NCBI RefSeq assembly: GCF_009729855.1
Contig: NZ_WODA01000017.1
Location: 124,001 to 188,000 of the forward strand
Origin: Agromyces luteolus
GTDB lineage: Bacteria > Actinomycetota > Actinomycetes > Actinomycetales > Microbacteriaceae
Direction: 5' to 3'
DNA length: 64,000 bases
The notes beneath the pieces were generated by a model, which was not told the origin of the DNA, ran no database searches, and saw nothing but the letters and a program-made list of their open reading frames with translations. The translations under genes were made by a program, and so were the position numbers. Positions 7,753 to 16,665 of the stretch are shown here, one piece after another (the first letter of the stretch is position 1; each line of letters starts with the position of its first letter).

Positions 7753-8654
7753 GCACCGTCGACACGGCCACCGCCGCGAACGCGCGCCGCGCGCGCCGAG
7801 GCATCCGCCCGACCGGCACCGGCACGCCGCCGGCGGCCGCCCGGCCCGGCCGCATCGCGGTCGGCGCCTCGCGCATCGGCTACGAGGTGCGCAGCTACTT
7901 CCGCTCCCCCGACGCCGTGTTCTTCACGTTCCTGTTCCCGGTGATCATGCTCGGGATCTTCACCGCGGCGTTCAGCGCGTCGGGCGAGATCCAGCCCGGC
8001 CCGAACGCCGAGTCCATCAGCGTCGGCGCCTACTACCTGCCGGGCATGCTCGCCGCGGGCATGCTGCTCTCGGGGGTGCAGAACCTCGCGATCGACATCG
8101 CGACCGAGCGCAGCAACGGCACCCTCAAGCGCCTCGGCGGCACCCCGCTCTCGCCCGTGTCGTACTTCATCGGCAAGATCGGGCAGGTCTTCGTCACCGG
8201 CGTGCTGCAGGCCGCGCTGCTGCTGCTCGTCGCCTCGACGCTCTACGGCATCGCCCTGCCGACCGAGCCCGAGGCGTGGATGACGTTCGCGTGGGTGTTC
8301 GTGCTCGGCGTGGCGACCTCGGCACTCCTCGGCATCGCCCTCTCGGCGCTGCCGCGCTCGAGCCGCAGCGCGACGGCCGTGGTCATCCCCATCGTGCTCG
8401 TGCTCCAGTTCATCTCGGGCGTGTACCTGCAGTTCAACGAGCTGCCCGAGTGGATGCAGAACATCGCGAGCCTCTTCCCGCTGAAGTGGATGGCGCAGGG
8501 CATGCGCGCCGCGTTCCTCCCCGACGACTTCGCGGTGCTCGAGCAGTACGAGGCGTGGGACCTCGGCTGGGTCGCCGTGGCGCTGCTGACCTGGCTCGTG
8601 GTGGGCCTCGTGATCAGCCGCCTCACGTTCCGCTGGATCCGACGCGACGCGTGA
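7749..8654 (+). CDS. ABC-2-type exporter permease
   Basis: A 301-residue permease with a cytoplasmic N-terminus of about 45 residues and six predicted membrane segments. The first is FFTFLFPVIMLGIFTAAFS and the last LLTWLVVGLVISRLTF. A GIALSALPRS segment and the LFPLKWMAQGMR motif before the last helix are typical of the ABC2_membrane family. The start is TTG, in the TTGA overlap with the ATPase gene; no better start exists before the first membrane segment. It should form a homodimer with two ATPase subunits. Confidence 0.9.
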   Translation: MSTVDTATAANARRARRGIRPTGTGTPPAAARPGRIAVGASRIGYEVRSYFRSPDAVFFTFLFPVIMLGIFTAAFSASGEIQPGPNAESISVGAYYLPGMLAAGMLLSGVQNLAIDIATERSNGTLKRLGGTPLSPVSYFIGKIGQVFVTGVLQAALLLLVASTLYGIALPTEPEAWMTFAWVFVLGVATSALLGIALSALPRSSRSATAVVIPIVLVLQFISGVYLQFNELPEWMQNIASLFPLKWMAQGMRAAFLPDDFAVLEQYEAWDLGWVAVALLTWLVVGLVISRLTFRWIRRDA

Positions 8655-8693
8655 TCGCTGCGCGACGCGAGAACCCTGTGGGAGCCTGAGTCC

Positions 8694-9893
8694 ATGCAGA
8701 ACGTGCGGTGGTGGGATGCCGCGGCGGCGGCGGTCACGGTCGTGATCGCCGCCATCTCCCTGCTCGATCCGCCGTTCGGCGCCGACGACGTCGGGACCTG
8801 GGCGGTCGCGGGGGCCTTCCTCGTCGTCCACTTCGCGTGGGGCCGTCGGTGCGTGCCCGTGGCCGCGCCCCGCGCCCACCTCGCGATCTCGATCACGTAC
8901 GCCGTCCTCCTCGCGGTCGGCACCGCGATCGAGCCGTCGTTCGCGATCCTGCAGGCGTTCCTCTACCCGTTCGTCTGGTCGACGTCGCCGAACACGCGCA
9001 GCGCGATCGTCGCGAACATCGCCATCGCGGTCGCGATCGTCGTCGGCTACGCGGTGCGGGCGTGGCCCGCCGGCCTCGTGGTCGGGGGCGCGGTGGCTGC
9101 GCTGTCGGTCGGCTTCAGCATCGCACTCGGCCTCTGGATCACGCGGATCGCGCAGTTCGGCGAGGAGCGGGCCCGCCTGCTCGCCGAGCTGCAGGCCGCG
9201 CAGGGGCAACTGGCGGCGATGCACCGGGACGCGGGCGTCGCCGACGAGCGGGCCCGGCTCGCACGCGAGATCCACGACACGATCGCGCAGAGCCTGACGG
9301 GGATGGTGATGGTCGCCCAGCGCACCGGACGACGGCTCGTCGGGGTCGAGGGCGAGGCCGCGGCATCCGCTCGAGACGATGTCGAGCTCATGGAGCAGAT
9401 GGCCCGCGAGGCCCTCACCGAGGCGCGGGGACTCGTCGCGTCGCTCGCGCCGATCGAGTCGGACGGCGGCCTGGGCGAGGCGCTGCGCCGGCTCGCCGAG
9501 ACGTTCGAGCGCGAGACCGGCGTGCGGGTGTCGGTGACGACGGATGCCGCGGGGCTCGACCGCGAGCTCGAGGTCGTGCTCCTGCGCTGCGCGCAGGAGG
9601 CGCTCGCGAACGTCCGCAAGCACGCGCGTGCGAGTTCCGCCGACATCGTCGTCACGACGGCGGGGACGCCGCCGGAGATCGTGCTCGCCGTGCGCGACGA
9701 CGGCGTCGGACCGGGCGACGCCTCGCCGGGGGACGGCGGCTTCGGGTTGGCCGGCATGCGCGATCGGGTCGCCCTCGTGGGCGGGCGGCTCGAGTTCGCC
9801 GCGGGGCGCGACGGCGGCACCGTGCTGCGCGTGGTCGTTCCCGCGCGGCAGGCCCTCGAGGGGCGCGATGCCACGGCGGGAGCGGACGCATGA
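8694..9893 (+). CDS. NarL-family sensor histidine kinase
   Basis: 399 residues with five or six membrane helices in the first 150 residues, a short coiled segment, then HisKA_3 with phospho-acceptor H194 (DERARLAREIHDTIAQS) and an HATPase_c domain (N-box CAQEALANVRKHA, G-box DDGVGPG, then GFGLAGMRDR). It autophosphorylates and transfers phosphate to the downstream regulator, whose ATG overlaps this stop by 4 bases. There is no recognisable extracellular ligand domain, so the membrane block is probably the sensor. It is likely to control the exporter immediately upstream. Confidence 0.93.
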   Translation: MQNVRWWDAAAAAVTVVIAAISLLDPPFGADDVGTWAVAGAFLVVHFAWGRRCVPVAAPRAHLAISITYAVLLAVGTAIEPSFAILQAFLYPFVWSTSPNTRSAIVANIAIAVAIVVGYAVRAWPAGLVVGGAVAALSVGFSIALGLWITRIAQFGEERARLLAELQAAQGQLAAMHRDAGVADERARLAREIHDTIAQSLTGMVMVAQRTGRRLVGVEGEAAASARDDVELMEQMAREALTEARGLVASLAPIESDGGLGEALRRLAETFERETGVRVSVTTDAAGLDRELEVVLLRCAQEALANVRKHARASSADIVVTTAGTPPEIVLAVRDDGVGPGDASPGDGGFGLAGMRDRVALVGGRLEFAAGRDGGTVLRVVVPARQALEGRDATAGADA

Positions 9894-10540
9894 TCGATCC
9901 GATCCGGGTCGTGGTCGCCGACGACCACCCCATCGTCCGGGCGGGCATCGTCGGGCTGCTGGAGTCCGAGCCCGGCATCGACGTCGTCGGCGAGGCCGTC
10001 GACGGCGCCGAGGCGGTCGCGCTCGCGGACGAGCTGCGGCCCGACCTCGTGCTCATGGACCTGCGGATGCCGGTGCTCGACGGCGCCGCCGCGACGGAGC
10101 GGATCCTGGCATCCGCCGGCCCGTCCGGGACGCGCGTGCTCGTGCTCACGACCTACGAGACCGACGACCACATCCTCGCCGCGATCGAGGCGGGCGCGAG
10201 CGGGTACCTGCTGAAGGCCGCACCGCAGGAGGAGATCCTCGCCGGCATCCGCTCGGTCGCCGCGGGCGAGACCGTGCTGGCGCCGTCGATCGCGGCGAAG
10301 CTCGTCGCGCGCGTGCGCACGGGCGCGACGGCGGCCGCCGCTCCCCCGCCCGCGCTCTCGCCGCGCGAGCTCGAGGTGCTGCGGCTGGTCGCCGACGGCA
10401 GGTCGAACCCGGAGATCGGCCGGGCGCTGCACATCGGCGAGGCGACCGTGAAGACGCACCTGATCCACGTGTTCGAGAAGCTCGAGGTCGGCGACCGCAC
10501 GCGCGCCGTCACGCGCGCGATGGAGCTCGGGCTGCTCTGA
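9890..10540 (+). CDS. NarL/LuxR-type response regulator
   Basis: 216 residues. The receiver domain (1-120) has acidic pocket D11-D12, phospho-acceptor D57 (LVLMDLRMP) and the invariant Lys in GYLLKAAP; a GerE/LuxR helix-turn-helix occupies about 148-210 (LSPRELEVLRLVADGRSNPEIGRALHIGEATVKTH). It is the cognate partner of the preceding kinase, with a 4-base ATGA overlap. Its targets probably include the adjacent ABC exporter (inference from neighbourhood). Confidence 0.94.
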   Translation: MIDPIRVVVADDHPIVRAGIVGLLESEPGIDVVGEAVDGAEAVALADELRPDLVLMDLRMPVLDGAAATERILASAGPSGTRVLVLTTYETDDHILAAIEAGASGYLLKAAPQEEILAGIRSVAAGETVLAPSIAAKLVARVRTGATAAAAPPPALSPRELEVLRLVADGRSNPEIGRALHIGEATVKTHLIHVFEKLEVGDRTRAVTRAMELGLL

Positions 10541-10593
10541 TCCGCACCCGCGCCGTCGTCCGCGTGCTCGCGGCTCCGGCGGCTCGGGACCCG

Positions 10594-10599
10594 TACGCT
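10594..10599 (+). promoter_or_regulatory. -10 element, leaderless promoter of the kinase-like gene
   Basis: TACGCT lies 6 bases before GTG 10606. That is the spacing of actinobacterial leaderless transcripts, and no Shine-Dalgarno sequence is present. Confidence 0.45.
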
Positions 10600-10605
10600 G
10601 GGCCG

Positions 10606-11691
10606 GTGGGATCAGGACGAGGGACCCGGCGCATCGGGCGTGCGGAGCACCCGCGTCGGCCGCGGCGCGGTGCGCGCGCCGCGCTCCCGGCACCCGGCCG
10701 CGATCGCGCCCTCCCGGCGTCGGCCGACGGGGCGGGGGTGCTCGTCGTCCTGAACCGGTCGGCCGGGACGAGCGTGGTCCGTTCCGACCCGGCGAACGTG
10801 CTGCGGGAGCGCCTCCCCCGCGCCGAGCTGCGGTTCCTGGAGCCCGGCGAGGAGCCGGGGGCCGTCGTCGCGGAGGCGCTCGCCCGGCCGGTGCCGCCGC
10901 GCATCGTCGGCGTCTGCGGCGGCGACGGGTCGGTCGGCGCGGTCGCGCACGTGGCGCGCGCCGCAGGCGTGCCGCTCCTCGTCGTGCCGGGCGGCACGTT
11001 CAACCACTTCGCCCGCACGGCGGGCGTGGCGTCGGCCGACGATGCCGTCGACGCCCTGCAGGCGGGCGAGGGCGTGCGGGCGGATGTCGCCGAGCTCGCG
11101 TTCGGCGAGACCCCGCCGATCACGGTCCTGAACTCCGCGTCGGTCGGCGTGTACCCCGACGTCATCGCGCTGCGCGAGCGGCTGCGGCCCCGGTTCGGGA
11201 AGTGGCTCGCGGGCCTCCTCGCCGCGGAGCGGATGCTGCGGCGCTCCGAGCCCGTGGCGGTGGTGGTCGGCGGACGTCGGGCCGAGGTCTGGGCGCTCTT
11301 CGTCGGCGTCGGGCGCAACGACCGCGGCATCCATGCGCCCCTGCAGCGGCGGGAGCTCGACGACGGCGTGCTCGACGTGCGCGTGCTGCACCGCGGTTCG
11401 CGGACGGGTGCGATCGCGGCGCTCGCCTTCGGGCAGCGGACCGCCTCCGTGCTGCGTCGGCTCCGGCTCGTCCCCGAGCGCGTCGAGGCGTTCACGTCCA
11501 CCGGCCTCACGATCGACGTGCGCCCGCGGAACGGGCTGCCGCCCGGATTCGTGCACGACGGCGAGGTCGCGCTCGACGCGCCGGCCGCGGCATCCGCCGA
11601 CCTGTCGGCACCCGGGTACCGCACGCGCGTCCGCGTGGTTCCGGCGGCGATGGATGTCTACCGTCCGGCGGCTCGGCCCGTCGCCGGCTGA
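10606..11691 (+). CDS. Diacylglycerol kinase / lipid kinase family protein
   Basis: 361 residues. After an Arg-rich N-terminus, the DAGK catalytic domain starts near residue 45 (VLVVLNRSAG). It carries the nucleotide-binding GGDGSVGAVAH motif and the PGGTFNHFAR loop, then the C-terminal beta-sandwich with GVGRNDRG and HDGEVALDAP. These kinases phosphorylate diacylglycerol, sphingosine or phosphatidylinositol-like lipids at the membrane; the substrate is not determinable here. The GTG start fits the leaderless promoter. Because of the basic N-terminal extension, an internal start nearer the catalytic domain is possible. Confidence 0.87.
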   Translation: MGSGRGTRRIGRAEHPRRPRRGARAALPAPGRDRALPASADGAGVLVVLNRSAGTSVVRSDPANVLRERLPRAELRFLEPGEEPGAVVAEALARPVPPRIVGVCGGDGSVGAVAHVARAAGVPLLVVPGGTFNHFARTAGVASADDAVDALQAGEGVRADVAELAFGETPPITVLNSASVGVYPDVIALRERLRPRFGKWLAGLLAAERMLRRSEPVAVVVGGRRAEVWALFVGVGRNDRGIHAPLQRRELDDGVLDVRVLHRGSRTGAIAALAFGQRTASVLRRLRLVPERVEAFTSTGLTIDVRPRNGLPPGFVHDGEVALDAPAAASADLSAPGYRTRVRVVPAAMDVYRPAARPVAG

Positions 11692-11712
11692 GGGTCAGCC
11701 CGTCGCCGGTCG

Positions 11713-12357
11713 TCAGGTCGTGGGCAGGGTGTGCCAGAGGTCGAAGGCGACGGATGCGGCGCCGTCGGCGTCGCCCTCCTCGCAGAGGCGGATCAGTTCC
11801 TCGTGACGCGCGACCGACGCCGCCCCGCCGAGGGAGGAGAAGCGGAGCAGTTCGGCGCGCCGGACGAGGGGGGTGAACTGGTCGAGCACGGCCGCGAGCG
11901 CGCGGTTCCCCGAGACGGCGACGGGAACGGCATGGAGGTCGTCGTCCGCGTCGAGCGCGGCACGCACGTCGCCCTCGTCGAGTGCTGCCGCGAAACGCGA
12001 GTTGGCGGCACGCATGGCGGCGAGGTCGTCCGCGGAGAGACGCCTGGCCGCCTCGCCCACCGCGAGCCGGTGCATCGCCGCGACCACGTCACGGGCGTCC
12101 CGCGCGGCGCGGAGGTCGATCTCGCTCACGGTGGTCGAGCGGCCCGGCTGCGCGATCACGAGACCGCCCTCCGCGAGGCGCAGCAGCGCCTCCCGGACCG
12201 GGGTGCGGCTGACCCCGAGCCACGCCGCCAGGTCACCGTCCTTCAGCTGCTCGCCGGGCTCGAGGGTCCCATCCACGATGGCGCCACGCAGGCGCTGGAA
12301 GACGTCGTCGCGGAGGAGCGGGCGTTGCACGCCGGGCACGTCGGTGGGGATGGGCAT
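11713..12357 (-). CDS. GntR-family regulator (FCD-type)
   Basis: 214 residues: winged helix-turn-helix at about 15-75 (DVFQRLRGAIVDGTLEPGEQLKDGDLAAWLGVSRTPVREALLRLAEGGLV) followed by an all-helical ligand-binding domain of the FCD type. ATG 12357 is chosen over an upstream in-frame ATG near 12474 because the longer version would read through the operator. It is divergent from an alpha/beta hydrolase-SnoaL pair. Two copies of a TGCAATATAT element lie in the shared gap, one over this gene's start, so it probably represses both itself and the hydrolase until a ligand is present. Confidence 0.9.
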   Translation of the reverse strand: MPIPTDVPGVQRPLLRDDVFQRLRGAIVDGTLEPGEQLKDGDLAAWLGVSRTPVREALLRLAEGGLVIAQPGRSTTVSEIDLRAARDARDVVAAMHRLAVGEAARRLSADDLAAMRAANSRFAAALDEGDVRAALDADDDLHAVPVAVSGNRALAAVLDQFTPLVRRAELLRFSSLGGAASVARHEELIRLCEEGDADGAASVAFDLWHTLPTT

Positions 12358-12372
12358 GCAATATATCTCGCA
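12353..12372. promoter_or_regulatory. GntR operator half-copy over the regulator start
   Basis: ATGCAATATATCTCGCAC overlaps the regulator's start codon and repeats the left half of the palindrome 100 bases away. It would allow autorepression. Confidence 0.5.
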
Positions 12373-12456
12373 CACTCGGCCGGGTCCGTCAAACCCCGGA
12401 GCGGCAGGTCGTGGAGGGGCCATTCGTCCCGATCCGAACTCGACTTCGATTGATAT

Positions 12457-12468
12457 GCAATATATTGC
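12457..12468. promoter_or_regulatory. GntR operator palindrome
   Basis: GCAATATATTGC is a perfect 12-bp palindrome, very AT-rich against this background. It lies 89 bases before the hydrolase ATG and is the likely main operator. Confidence 0.55.
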
Positions 12469-12556
12469 GAGCAATCCGTGTTGTTCAGGTCAGCGGGCGA
12501 TGCTCGCCCGCTCACCCACCCGGGGAACCCGGGTCGATCGAAGGGAAGACATCGAG

Positions 12557-13306
12557 ATGAACACGAACACCGAGCGGCCCACCATCGTGCTGGTGCACGG
12601 CGCCTTCGCCGACTCGTCCAGCTGGACGGGCGTGATCGAGCGGCTGCAGCGCGACGGCTACCGCACGATCGCCGTCGCGAACCCGTTGCGCGGGCTCCAG
12701 TCCGATGCGGCCTACCTCCGCAGCACCCTCGAGGCCATCGACGGGCCGATCGTGGTCGCCGGGCACTCGTACGGCGGCAGCGTGATGAGCGAAGCCGTCG
12801 CCGGAACCGCCGACGTGCGCGCACTGGTCTTCGTCGCGAGCTTCCAGCTCGAGGCCGGCGAGAGCACGGGCGAGCTGGCGGCGAAGTTCCCCGGCGGCGA
12901 GCTGGGCCCCGCTCTCGCCGAGGTGCCGTTCGCCGTGCCCGGGGGCGAGGGCACCGACCTCTCCATCACGCAGGAGGAGTTCCACCGCGTCTTCGCCGCC
13001 GACGTGTCGGAGGACACCGCGGCGCTCATGGCGGCGATCCAGCGCCCGATCGCCGCGAACGCGCTCGCCGATGCCGCGACGCACGCCGGCTGGAAGGACG
13101 TGGAGTCGTGGAGCCTCGTGACCCTGGAGGACCTCGCCATCCCCGCGGAGTCCATGCGATTCATGTCCGAGCGGGCCGGTTCGCACACGGTCGAGGTCCA
13201 CGCCTCGCACGCGGTGACCGTCTCGCACCCCGAGGAGGTCGCGCGGCTGATCGGCGAGGCCGCGATGTCCACCGCCCGCCCGGCGGCACAGCTCGCCGCA
13301 CGGTGA
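12557..13306 (+). CDS. Alpha/beta hydrolase
   Basis: 249 residues of the esterase/salicylate-esterase-like alpha/beta hydrolase group. Oxyanion strand IVLVHGAFADSSSW (10-23), nucleophile elbow GHSYGG with S71, and a C-terminal HASHAVTVSHPEEVA segment supplying the catalytic His. There is no signal peptide, so it is cytoplasmic. ATG 12557 follows AAGGGAAG. Hydrolases of this type often act on esters, lactones or as haloperoxidase-like enzymes; the substrate is unknown. It is probably controlled by the divergent GntR regulator and cotranscribed with the SnoaL-like gene 34 bases downstream. Confidence 0.9.
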   Translation: MNTNTERPTIVLVHGAFADSSSWTGVIERLQRDGYRTIAVANPLRGLQSDAAYLRSTLEAIDGPIVVAGHSYGGSVMSEAVAGTADVRALVFVASFQLEAGESTGELAAKFPGGELGPALAEVPFAVPGGEGTDLSITQEEFHRVFAADVSEDTAALMAAIQRPIAANALADAATHAGWKDVESWSLVTLEDLAIPAESMRFMSERAGSHTVEVHASHAVTVSHPEEVARLIGEAAMSTARPAAQLAAR

Positions 13307-13340
13307 GCGGATGGGCGAGGGAACGGAGAAGGAGGAACAG

Positions 13341-13670
13341 GTGAACACGTCGTCATCCGCGCGCGGAGTGATCTCCGCCGCCATCGACGCCATGGATGCG
13401 CACGACGCGGAGGCGCTCGCCGAGCTCTTCGTGGCCGGCGGGTCGGTCGAGGACGAGAACGAGGTCCATACCGGCCGGGCCGCCATCCGTCGATGGTTCG
13501 CCGCCACCCCGGAGATCGCGCTCGAGGTGCTGCGGGAGCGGTCCTCGGGCCCGGACCACGAGGTCGAGGCGAAGGCGCACGGGGACTATCCCGGGAGCCC
13601 GTTGACGTTCCGCTACCGCTTCCGGCTCGCGGGCGACCGGATCGAGGCCGTGACCATCACGCCGGCCTGA
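13341..13670 (+). CDS. SnoaL/NTF2-like domain protein
   Basis: 109 residues with the NTF2-like fold pattern: an N-terminal helix pair (VISAAIDAMDAHDAEALAELF), the conserved IRRWFAATP segment and C-terminal beta strands. GTG 13341 is preferred over ATG 13311 because GGAGAAGGAGGAACAG lies immediately before it. It is the second gene of the hydrolase operon. Such proteins may be small enzymes or ligand binders; no catalytic residues can be assigned. Confidence 0.8.
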   Translation: MNTSSSARGVISAAIDAMDAHDAEALAELFVAGGSVEDENEVHTGRAAIRRWFAATPEIALEVLRERSSGPDHEVEAKAHGDYPGSPLTFRYRFRLAGDRIEAVTITPA

Positions 13671-13681
13671 GCCCTCGACGC

Positions 13682-13712
13682 TTCCGGCGTCGCCGACCCG
13701 GCGACGCCGGAA
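13682..13712. terminator. Bidirectional terminator hairpin
   Basis: TTCCGGCGTCGCC and GGCGACGCCGGAA form a perfect 13-bp stem with a GACCC loop between two convergent genes. It is followed by an 18-bp tandem duplication (cgtcgggcgacgtcgggc type) up to about 13749. Confidence 0.75.
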
Positions 13713-13756
13713 CGTCGGGCGACGTCGGGCTGTCGGGCGACGTCGGGCACCGCCGC

Positions 13757-14950
13757 CTAGAGTTCGACGCCCACGAGCACGGGCTCGGGGTGCAGCACGA
13801 TCCCGAACTCGGCCTGCACGCGGCCCTGCACGAACCGCGCGAGCTGCGCCAGTTCGTCGGCGCTCGCGCCGCCCCGGTTGGTGAGGGCGAGCGTGTGCTT
13901 CGACGAGATCGCCGCGCGCGAGCCCGGCAGGGCGAATCCACGACGGATGCCGCTGTGCTCGATGAGCCACGCCGCCGAGAGCTTGACGAGCGGCTCGGCC
14001 GGGTCGGCGTGGGCGCGCACCTCGGCCGCCTCGGCCTCGGCCTGGTGCGCGAGGAAGGCGTCGAGCGGCGACTGCGCCTCGAGCTCGGCGAGCGGCACGA
14101 CCGCGTCGGGCTCCTCGGGCTCCACGTACCAGCGGGGCGCATCGCCCGGCAGCGTCCGCGCGACGCGCTCGGAGACGATCGGGTTGGTGAAGAACGACCC
14201 GGCGCTCACCGAGTCGGGGTCCTCGGGGTCGAGCACCATGCCCTTGCCCGACCGGAGCGCGAGGACCGCCTCGCGCACGTCGGCGATCGGCACGCGGTCG
14301 CCGAGCTGCACGCCGAGCGCGCTCGCGAGCTGCGCGTACGCCACGGGCGTGCCGAGGGCCTGGCCGAGCACCTCGCGCTCGGCGGTGGTGTCGTGCAGGG
14401 CGACCTCGATCGAGACGACGACGCCCGCGAGCCCCTGCTTCAGCACCGAGGTGCGGTAGCCGAGTTCGAGCTCGTCGGCCGACATGCGACGCGGCCGGTC
14501 GGCGCCCTCGTCGAGGAACTCGATGCCGACGAGCGCGTCGGAGAGCTCCTGGCCGTAGGCGCCGATGTTCTGCACCGGCGCCGCGCCGACCGAGCCGGGG
14601 ATGCCGCTCAGGGCCTCGAGCCCCGAGAAGCCGCGCTCGACCGTGAACGCCACGAGCTCGTCCCAGACCTCGCCGGCCTGCACGCGCAGGTGCACGCTTC
14701 CGGGCTGGGCGCCGGGCAGCACCTCGATGCCCTTCGTCGCGATCCGGATCACGGTGCCCGCGAAGCCGTCGTCGCCGACGAGCAGGTTCGAGCCGCCACC
14801 GAGGACCATCCACCGCCCGCCCGACGCGTCGGCCTCGCGCACGAGGTCGACGAGCTCGTGCGGCAGCGTCGCCGTGACCATCCGGTCGATCGGTCCGCCG
14901 ACGCGCAGCGTCGTGAGGTCGGCGAACGGGACGTCGTGCTGCTCGCTCAT
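13757..14950 (-). CDS. murB: UDP-N-acetylmuramate dehydrogenase
   Basis: 397 residues. Reduces UDP-N-acetylenolpyruvylglucosamine to UDP-N-acetylmuramate with NADPH and FAD in peptidoglycan synthesis. FAD-binding 4 domain at the N-terminus (TTLRVGGP, WMVLGGGSNLLVGDDGF, GLEALSGIPGSVGAAPVQNIGAYG), and the MurB_C domain with the SAGSFFTNP serine motif after about 230. A 1-base gap separates it from hadB upstream, as in many actinobacteria. ATG 14950 begins the conserved N-terminus. Confidence 0.97.
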   Translation of the reverse strand: MSEQHDVPFADLTTLRVGGPIDRMVTATLPHELVDLVREADASGGRWMVLGGGSNLLVGDDGFAGTVIRIATKGIEVLPGAQPGSVHLRVQAGEVWDELVAFTVERGFSGLEALSGIPGSVGAAPVQNIGAYGQELSDALVGIEFLDEGADRPRRMSADELELGYRTSVLKQGLAGVVVSIEVALHDTTAEREVLGQALGTPVAYAQLASALGVQLGDRVPIADVREAVLALRSGKGMVLDPEDPDSVSAGSFFTNPIVSERVARTLPGDAPRWYVEPEEPDAVVPLAELEAQSPLDAFLAHQAEAEAAEVRAHADPAEPLVKLSAAWLIEHSGIRRGFALPGSRAAISSKHTLALTNRGGASADELAQLARFVQGRVQAEFGIVLHPEPVLVGVEL

Positions 14951-14951
14951 G

Positions 14952-15398
14952 TCAGGCGAGCACCACGCGCACCTGCGCCTTGCCGAGCACGGTCGCACCC
15001 TCGAAGCTCACGGTGAGGTCGACGCGCACGGCGCGCGCCTCGGCGTCGAGCTGTCCGACCTTGGCCGTGACCGAGACATCCGCCCCGGTCTCGGGGTCGA
15101 CGACGACCGGCCGGGTGAAGCGCACCTGGTAATCGGCGACGCGCGCGGGGTCGCCCGCCCAGTCGACCACGGGCTGCACCGCGAGGCCCATGGTGAGCAT
15201 GCCATGGGCGAGCACGCCGGGCAGGCCCACCGACGCGGCGACGTCGTCGCGGTAGTGGATCGGGTTGAAGTCGCCCGAGGCGCCCGCGTAGCGGACGAGC
15301 GAGTCGCGGGTCAGGTGGAACTCGCGCTCGGCGACGATGTCGCCGACGGCGAGCGCGTCGAAGTCGGGGGCCGCGGGGGCGGCGACGGTCTCGGGCAT
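14952..15398 (-). CDS. hadB: MaoC-like dehydratase, HadB type
   Basis: 148 residues with the hotdog fold and the hydratase-2 signature D-x-N-P-x-H-x-D (GDFNPIHYRD, catalytic Asp and His), followed by GVLAHGMLTMG. In actinobacteria HadB pairs with HadA to dehydrate 3-hydroxyacyl chains. The ATG overlaps the hadA stop by one base and murB follows, the usual hadA-hadB-murB order. The exact fatty-acid or other acyl substrate is not shown. Confidence 0.9.
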   Translation of the reverse strand: MPETVAAPAAPDFDALAVGDIVAEREFHLTRDSLVRYAGASGDFNPIHYRDDVAASVGLPGVLAHGMLTMGLAVQPVVDWAGDPARVADYQVRFTRPVVVDPETGADVSVTAKVGQLDAEARAVRVDLTVSFEGATVLGKAQVRVVLA

Positions 15399-15844
15399 CA
15401 GTCGTCTCCTCGCACGACGAGGGTGGAGATCGCGGTGACGACGTGCGCGCCCCCCGCGTCGGTGATCACGGACTCGGCGGTGACCATCGAGTGCGCGCCG
15501 AGCGTCTTGACGCTCGAGACGGTCAGCGTCGCGGTCAGCTCGTCGCCCGCGACGATCGGCCGCGTCGAGGTGAACCGCTGGTCGCCGTGCACGACGCGCG
15601 TGAAGTCGATGCCCGCGTCGGGCTCGGCGAGCAGCTGCGCGAGCGTGTGCTCCTGCACGACGACCGCGAAGGTCGGCGGCGCGACGATGTCGGCGTGGCC
15701 GGCGGCGCGCGCGGCGTCGACGTCGACGTTGATCGGATTGGTCGCGAACACGGCACGCGCGAACTCGCGCACCTTCTCACGACCGACGAGGTACGGCGCG
15801 GTCGGCGCGAACTCGCGCCCCTGCAGCTCGGGGTTCACTGGCAC
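15398..15844 (-). CDS. hadA: FAS1-like dehydratase, HadA type
   Basis: 148 residues of the MaoC_dehydrat_N hotdog family: it has the Y-x-V-x-x-E-K-V-R-E-F-A pattern (YLVGREKVREFARAV), then APPTFAVVV and GDQRFTSTRPI. It lacks the catalytic hydratase motif, which HadB supplies, so the two should act as a heterodimer. First gene of the hadA-hadB-murB unit; no rpmG or tRNA precedes it here. Confidence 0.9.
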   Translation of the reverse strand: MPVNPELQGREFAPTAPYLVGREKVREFARAVFATNPINVDVDAARAAGHADIVAPPTFAVVVQEHTLAQLLAEPDAGIDFTRVVHGDQRFTSTRPIVAGDELTATLTVSSVKTLGAHSMVTAESVITDAGGAHVVTAISTLVVRGDD

Positions 15845-15927
15845 CGTGCCAGTCTACGCAGCGCGCTTCGCGCGGCCCTGTCGAGGGCGGGCGAGCGGAT
15901 GCCGCGGGCCCGCCGCTCCGCCCCGCC

Positions 15928-16509
15928 TCAGCGCTTGCCGCCGCCGAGGAGCCCGCCGAGCAGGTCGCCCAGCCCGCCGAGGCCGCCGAGGCCGCCGGCC
16001 GATCCGCCCGACGCCCCTCCACCGGCGGCGCCGCCCAGCAGCCCGCCGAGCAGGTCGCCGATGCCGCCGCCCCCGCCCGTCGACGCATCGGACGACGACC
16101 CCTGCTGGCGCTTGGCGAATTGCCCGGCCAGGAAGCTGAGCACGATCGGCGCGAGGATCGGCAGCAGCTTCTGGATGAGGCCGGGCTCGGCCTTCCCCTC
16201 GGCCGACCCGAGCTTCTGCACGACCTGGTCGGTGTTCGCGCCGAAGACGTTGTGCACGATCTTGTCGCCGTCGTCCTCGTCGACCTCGTCGAGATCCACG
16301 CCGCCCTCGAACAGCTGCGGCGGATGGTGCTGCACGGCGCGTTCGAGCGAGGCCGCGCCCGCGGCATCCTGCGCGTTCGCCCCCATGCCGCCCAGCAGCG
16401 CCGGCAGCGCCTGGTCGACCGCCGCGCGCGCGGTGGCCTCGTCGACGCCGAGCCTCGAGGCGAGGTCGGCGATCGGGATGTTGGCGATGATGTCGTCGTA
16501 CGAGGCCAC
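15928..16509 (-). CDS. DUF937 protein
   Basis: 193 residues. The DUF937 (YidB-like) region at about 1-130 begins with a predicted helical segment ASRLGVDEATARAAVDQALPALLGGM and includes the HxxFG-like HNVFGANTDQV. The last 55 residues are a Gly/Leu/Ala repeat (GGLGGLGDLLGGLLGGG type), which gives the gene a locally repetitive DNA sequence. Function unknown. It is transcribed alone. Confidence 0.82.
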   Translation of the reverse strand: MASYDDIIANIPIADLASRLGVDEATARAAVDQALPALLGGMGANAQDAAGAASLERAVQHHPPQLFEGGVDLDEVDEDDGDKIVHNVFGANTDQVVQKLGSAEGKAEPGLIQKLLPILAPIVLSFLAGQFAKRQQGSSSDASTGGGGGIGDLLGGLLGGAAGGGASGGSAGGLGGLGGLGDLLGGLLGGGKR

Positions 16510-16665
16510 GGGCCGTCCTTCCGCCTGTGCGCCCTCCCCCGGGCGCCCACGCTCACGCTAGCCGTCGTGCGGGGCGCGGGGAACCCCGCGCGGCGCCCGT
16601 CGGCGCACGGCGCCCGCCCAGCGCCCAGCGCCGACCCAGCGCCCAGCGCCGAGCGCCCCGCGCCC

